Assembly: GCF_030913365.1 (NCBI RefSeq) | Contig: NZ_CP133160.1 | Coordinates: 4,316,001-4,380,000 of the forward strand | Length of the DNA: 64,000 nucleotides | Origin: Stenotrophomonas sp. 24(2023) | GTDB taxonomy: Bacteria; Pseudomonadota; Gammaproteobacteria; Xanthomonadales; Xanthomonadaceae | Reading direction: 5' to 3' | In this document: piece after piece, positions 62,102 through 64,000 of the stretch | How the letters are laid out: each line of letters begins with the position of its first letter | How positions within the stretch are numbered: position 1 is the stretch's first letter | Notes under the pieces: model-generated | What the model saw: the letters and a program-made list of their open reading frames with translations, nothing else | Databases searched by the model: none | What the model was told of the DNA's origin: nothing | Program-made: the position numbers and the translations under genes

Positions 62102-62785
62102 TCAGGGTCGGTCGGCGGCGCACTCATGGCGCCCTGCCCGTGGTTGGATGTGCAGCAGCACCGGCTGCGGCAGCGCGGCGGCATCGGTGCCCAGCGGCAG
62201 GGCCAGCAGCGCCGCGCGCAGCCGCGCATCGCGGCCGGGGTCGCCGGTGCCTTCATGCAGTTCAACGGCCTGCACCTGGCCCCGCGCGTCCACCTGGAAC
62301 GCCAACGTGGCGGCATAGCGGCCCGGGGCCAGCATCGGATCACCGCAGAACGCCGTGCGCAGCTGCTGCTGCAGCTGCCCGTAACGGCGCTGGCGCTCCC
62401 TGTCAGGCAGCGGCGCCAGCGGCGCATCCCGGGGGTCCACCATCGCCCCTGCGGGGTGCAGCACCGCACGCTGCGGGCCGGCCATGGCAATGTCCAGCCC
62501 GGTACCGGCCAGCAATGCCTGCAGCGCCTGCGCCGGCGGCAGGGTGTCCTGCACGGGCTGGCTGGTGCGGCCAGCGGCCAGTTCGCCGCGGTACATCACC
62601 GACCACCCGCTGATGACACTGAAGCGCTCCACCGCCTGTTCCAGCGGCTGCGCGGGAAGGTCGAAACGGCGGGGTGCATCGTCCTGGCCATGCACGGCGG
62701 CACAGCACAGCAGCAGCCATGCGGCGATGGCCGTCCTCCATGACCTGCGCGTGTGGTGTCCATCCAGCCCCCTGACGTTGAACAC
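62102..62785 (-). CDS. Free-standing STN-TonB_C signalling protein
   Basis: About 227 residues from a GTG at 62785 (GAGGG four bases upstream); the frame is open to 62890. Signal peptide (about 10-33, AIAAWLLLCCAAVHGQ), STN domain (about 38-95, FDLPAQPLEQAVERFSVISG), a linker, and a C-terminal TonB-like alpha/beta domain (about 145-215, AATLAFQVDARGQVQAVELHEG). STN domains normally sit on TonB-dependent receptors and contact FecR. Here the module is a separate periplasmic protein and the first gene of the sigma-fecR unit, so it probably feeds a periplasmic signal to FecR. Confidence 0.82.
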   Translation of the reverse strand: MFNVRGLDGHHTRRSWRTAIAAWLLLCCAAVHGQDDAPRRFDLPAQPLEQAVERFSVISGWSVMYRGELAAGRTSQPVQDTLPPAQALQALLAGTGLDIAMAGPQRAVLHPAGAMVDPRDAPLAPLPDRERQRRYGQLQQQLRTAFCGDPMLAPGRYAATLAFQVDARGQVQAVELHEGTGDPGRDARLRAALLALPLGTDAAALPQPVLLHIQPRAGRHECAADRP

Positions 62786-62941
62786 GTGACCCTCGGCAGC
62801 GACTGCAGCTGCGGCAGCCCCGGGTCGGCGCCGGCCCAGCGGCCGCGCTGCCCGGTACTGGCAAGCGGGTTCAGACCGTAACTGCGTCACATGTCATTGC
62901 GATGACCGGGGCCTGTTCAGGCGGCTGGATCAAGGCAGGCG

Positions 62942-63011
62942 CATCCGCGCAAGGCGTGGATCTACCGGAGAGGCCGATCGGGGAAGCCTTCCACGCATGG
63001 CGTGGGTCTAC
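62942..63011. repeat. Two SMAG/REP units at the end of the lrp gene
   Basis: Two palindromic units of the same type as the 60-base array (CCACGC...GCGTGGATCTAC): about 62942-62966 and 62989-63011, in the same orientation. The second supplies the TAG stop codon of the Lrp-family gene. Confidence 0.8.
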
Positions 63012-63472
63012 AGGGGCAACCGGGTGGTCTGCTTGATCCGCTGCATCGGAATGTCGGTCTTGGTGTTCTGCACCCCGGCAATGCGGTTCAGGTGCTGGAT
63101 CTGGAACTGCCGGTAGGCATCCAGGTCGGCCACGGCCACCCGCAGCAGGAAATCGCAGTCGCCGGCCATCAGGTGGCATTCCAGCACTTCCGGCAGGATT
63201 TTCACGCTGTCGATGAAGTGGTTGGTGGTGTCTTCGTCCTGCCCGCGCAGCCACACCCGCACGAACACCGTGAACCCGCGCCCCACCTTGGCCGGGTTCA
63301 GCAGGGCCACGTAGCGGTCGATGTAGCCGGCCTCCTCCAGCAGCCGCACCCGGCGCAGACAAGCGGATGCGGACAGGCCGACCCGCCGCGCCAGCTCCAG
63401 GTTCTGCAGGCGGCCATCGCCCTGCAGGGCATCGAGGATGCGGCGGTCCAGGTTATCCAGGGGCGATTGCAT
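63008..63472 (-). CDS. Lrp/AsnC-family transcriptional regulator
   Basis: 154 residues: helix-turn-helix (LDRRILDALQGDGRLQNLELARRVGLSASACLRRV, about 8-42 as landmark) and the RAM ligand-binding domain (ECHLMAGDCDFLLRVAVADL, about 97-116). Lrp proteins sense amino acids. The gene is divergent from an AzlC-type exporter by 125 bases; Lrp-type control of azlCD is known in Bacillus (azlB). The stop codon lies within a SMAG element. Confidence 0.93.
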   Translation of the reverse strand: MQSPLDNLDRRILDALQGDGRLQNLELARRVGLSASACLRRVRLLEEAGYIDRYVALLNPAKVGRGFTVFVRVWLRGQDEDTTNHFIDSVKILPEVLECHLMAGDCDFLLRVAVADLDAYRQFQIQHLNRIAGVQNTKTDIPMQRIKQTTRLPL

Positions 63473-63597
63473 CGTATTTCAGCTTTTCTGCCAAGGGCGC
63501 AACAGGATTCCAGATAGTCGCGCGCATGCCGCATCAACGCAACCCGATTCTGGCGATCGCCGCCTACCATGGTCGTCCCCCCCTACGCTCACGCCCC

Positions 63598-64000
63598 ATG
63601 GACGCCCGTACCCCGCTTTCACCGCCCCTGCTCGGCCAGGACGACACCACCGGCAGCGAGTTCCTGCGCGGCCTGCGCGCGGGCGTGCCGGTGATGATCG
63701 GCTTCATCCCCTTCGCCCTGGTGCTGGGCGCGCAGGCCGCGCAGCAGGGCCTGTCCGCCCTGGAAGTGCCGCTGATGACCGGCCTGAACTTCGCCGGCGG
63801 CTCGGAATTCGCGGCGGTGGAGCTGTGGACCTCACCGCCGCACATCGCGCTGATCGTGGCCGTCACCGCGCTGGTCAACAGTCGCCACCTGCTGATGGGG
63901 GCCAGCCTGGCGCCCTTGCTGCAGCACCTGCCGCGCCGGCGCGTGCTGCCCGCGTTGTTCTTCATGTGCGATGAGAGCTGGGCACTGGGCGTGGCCGATG
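63598..64000 (+). CDS. azlC: AzlC-family branched-chain amino acid exporter subunit (3' end outside window)
   Basis: The first 134 residues are visible and the gene runs off the window. Motifs: FLRGLRAGVPVMIGFIPFALVLG (TM1 region), LNFAGGSEFAAVELW and NSRHLLMGASLAPLL, the AzlC signatures. AzlC works with the small membrane protein AzlD, usually encoded next. Probable control is by the divergent Lrp protein. Confidence 0.9.
   Translation, partial: MDARTPLSPPLLGQDDTTGSEFLRGLRAGVPVMIGFIPFALVLGAQAAQQGLSALEVPLMTGLNFAGGSEFAAVELWTSPPHIALIVAVTALVNSRHLLMGASLAPLLQHLPRRRVLPALFFMCDESWALGVAD

Overview
The window looks like chromosomal DNA of a Stenotrophomonas species (Xanthomonadaceae, probably the S. 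maltophilia complex). This rests on the high GC content with very long shadow ORFs, the many short palindromes carrying a terminal GTAG (the SMAG/REP elements known from S. maltophilia), and the gene families present. No tRNA, rRNA, CRISPR array, prophage or insertion sequence was recognised. Species assignment is inference.

Region 1 (1-8.1 kb) holds assorted surface and envelope genes: the tail of a sensor kinase, six SMAG palindromes, a GH92 alpha-mannosidase, an autotransporter, a host-attachment family protein and a ComEC-like metallo-beta-lactamase-fold protein. Region 2 (8.1-16.6 kb) holds an HWE-type kinase with a single-domain response regulator, then a tightly overlapped RND efflux operon (adaptor, permease, CusR-like regulator, CusS-like kinase). 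A CusR/CopR-box-like palindrome lies upstream of the efflux operon. Region 3 (16.7-26.5 kb) is a nearly complete hemophilin-type haem acquisition island on the minus strand: ECF sigma, FecR (frameshifted in this sequence), STN-TonB-dependent receptor, secreted hemophilin-like haemophore, Slam exporter, haem oxygenase, ExbB, ExbD and TonB.

Region 4 (26.6-62.8 kb) is the most unusual part. About 36 kb combine (a) a two-partner secretion pair, a TpsB transporter and a 4,123-residue FHA-like TpsA about 2.7 kb apart; (b) a dedicated TonB-ExbD-ExbB machine, whose ExbB is fused to a DUF2341/LamG lectin-like region, plus a porin and a periplasmic coiled-coil protein; (c) a type II secretion system split into gspC, gspHIJ and gspGKLMDEF blocks around tpsA and a PstS-like secreted protein; (d) an ECF sigma/FecR pair preceded by a free-standing STN-TonB_C protein; and (e) three small Phd/YefM-like proteins at the two ends. 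tpsA and tpsB share a near-identical bipartite ECF-like promoter (TGTCGGCTT, 14 bases, CGTC). This suggests a co-regulated surface-display and secretion programme.

Region 5 (62.9-64 kb) has an Lrp/AsnC regulator divergent from an AzlC-type amino-acid exporter that runs off the window. Functions are assigned from motifs read directly in the translations; no database search was run.
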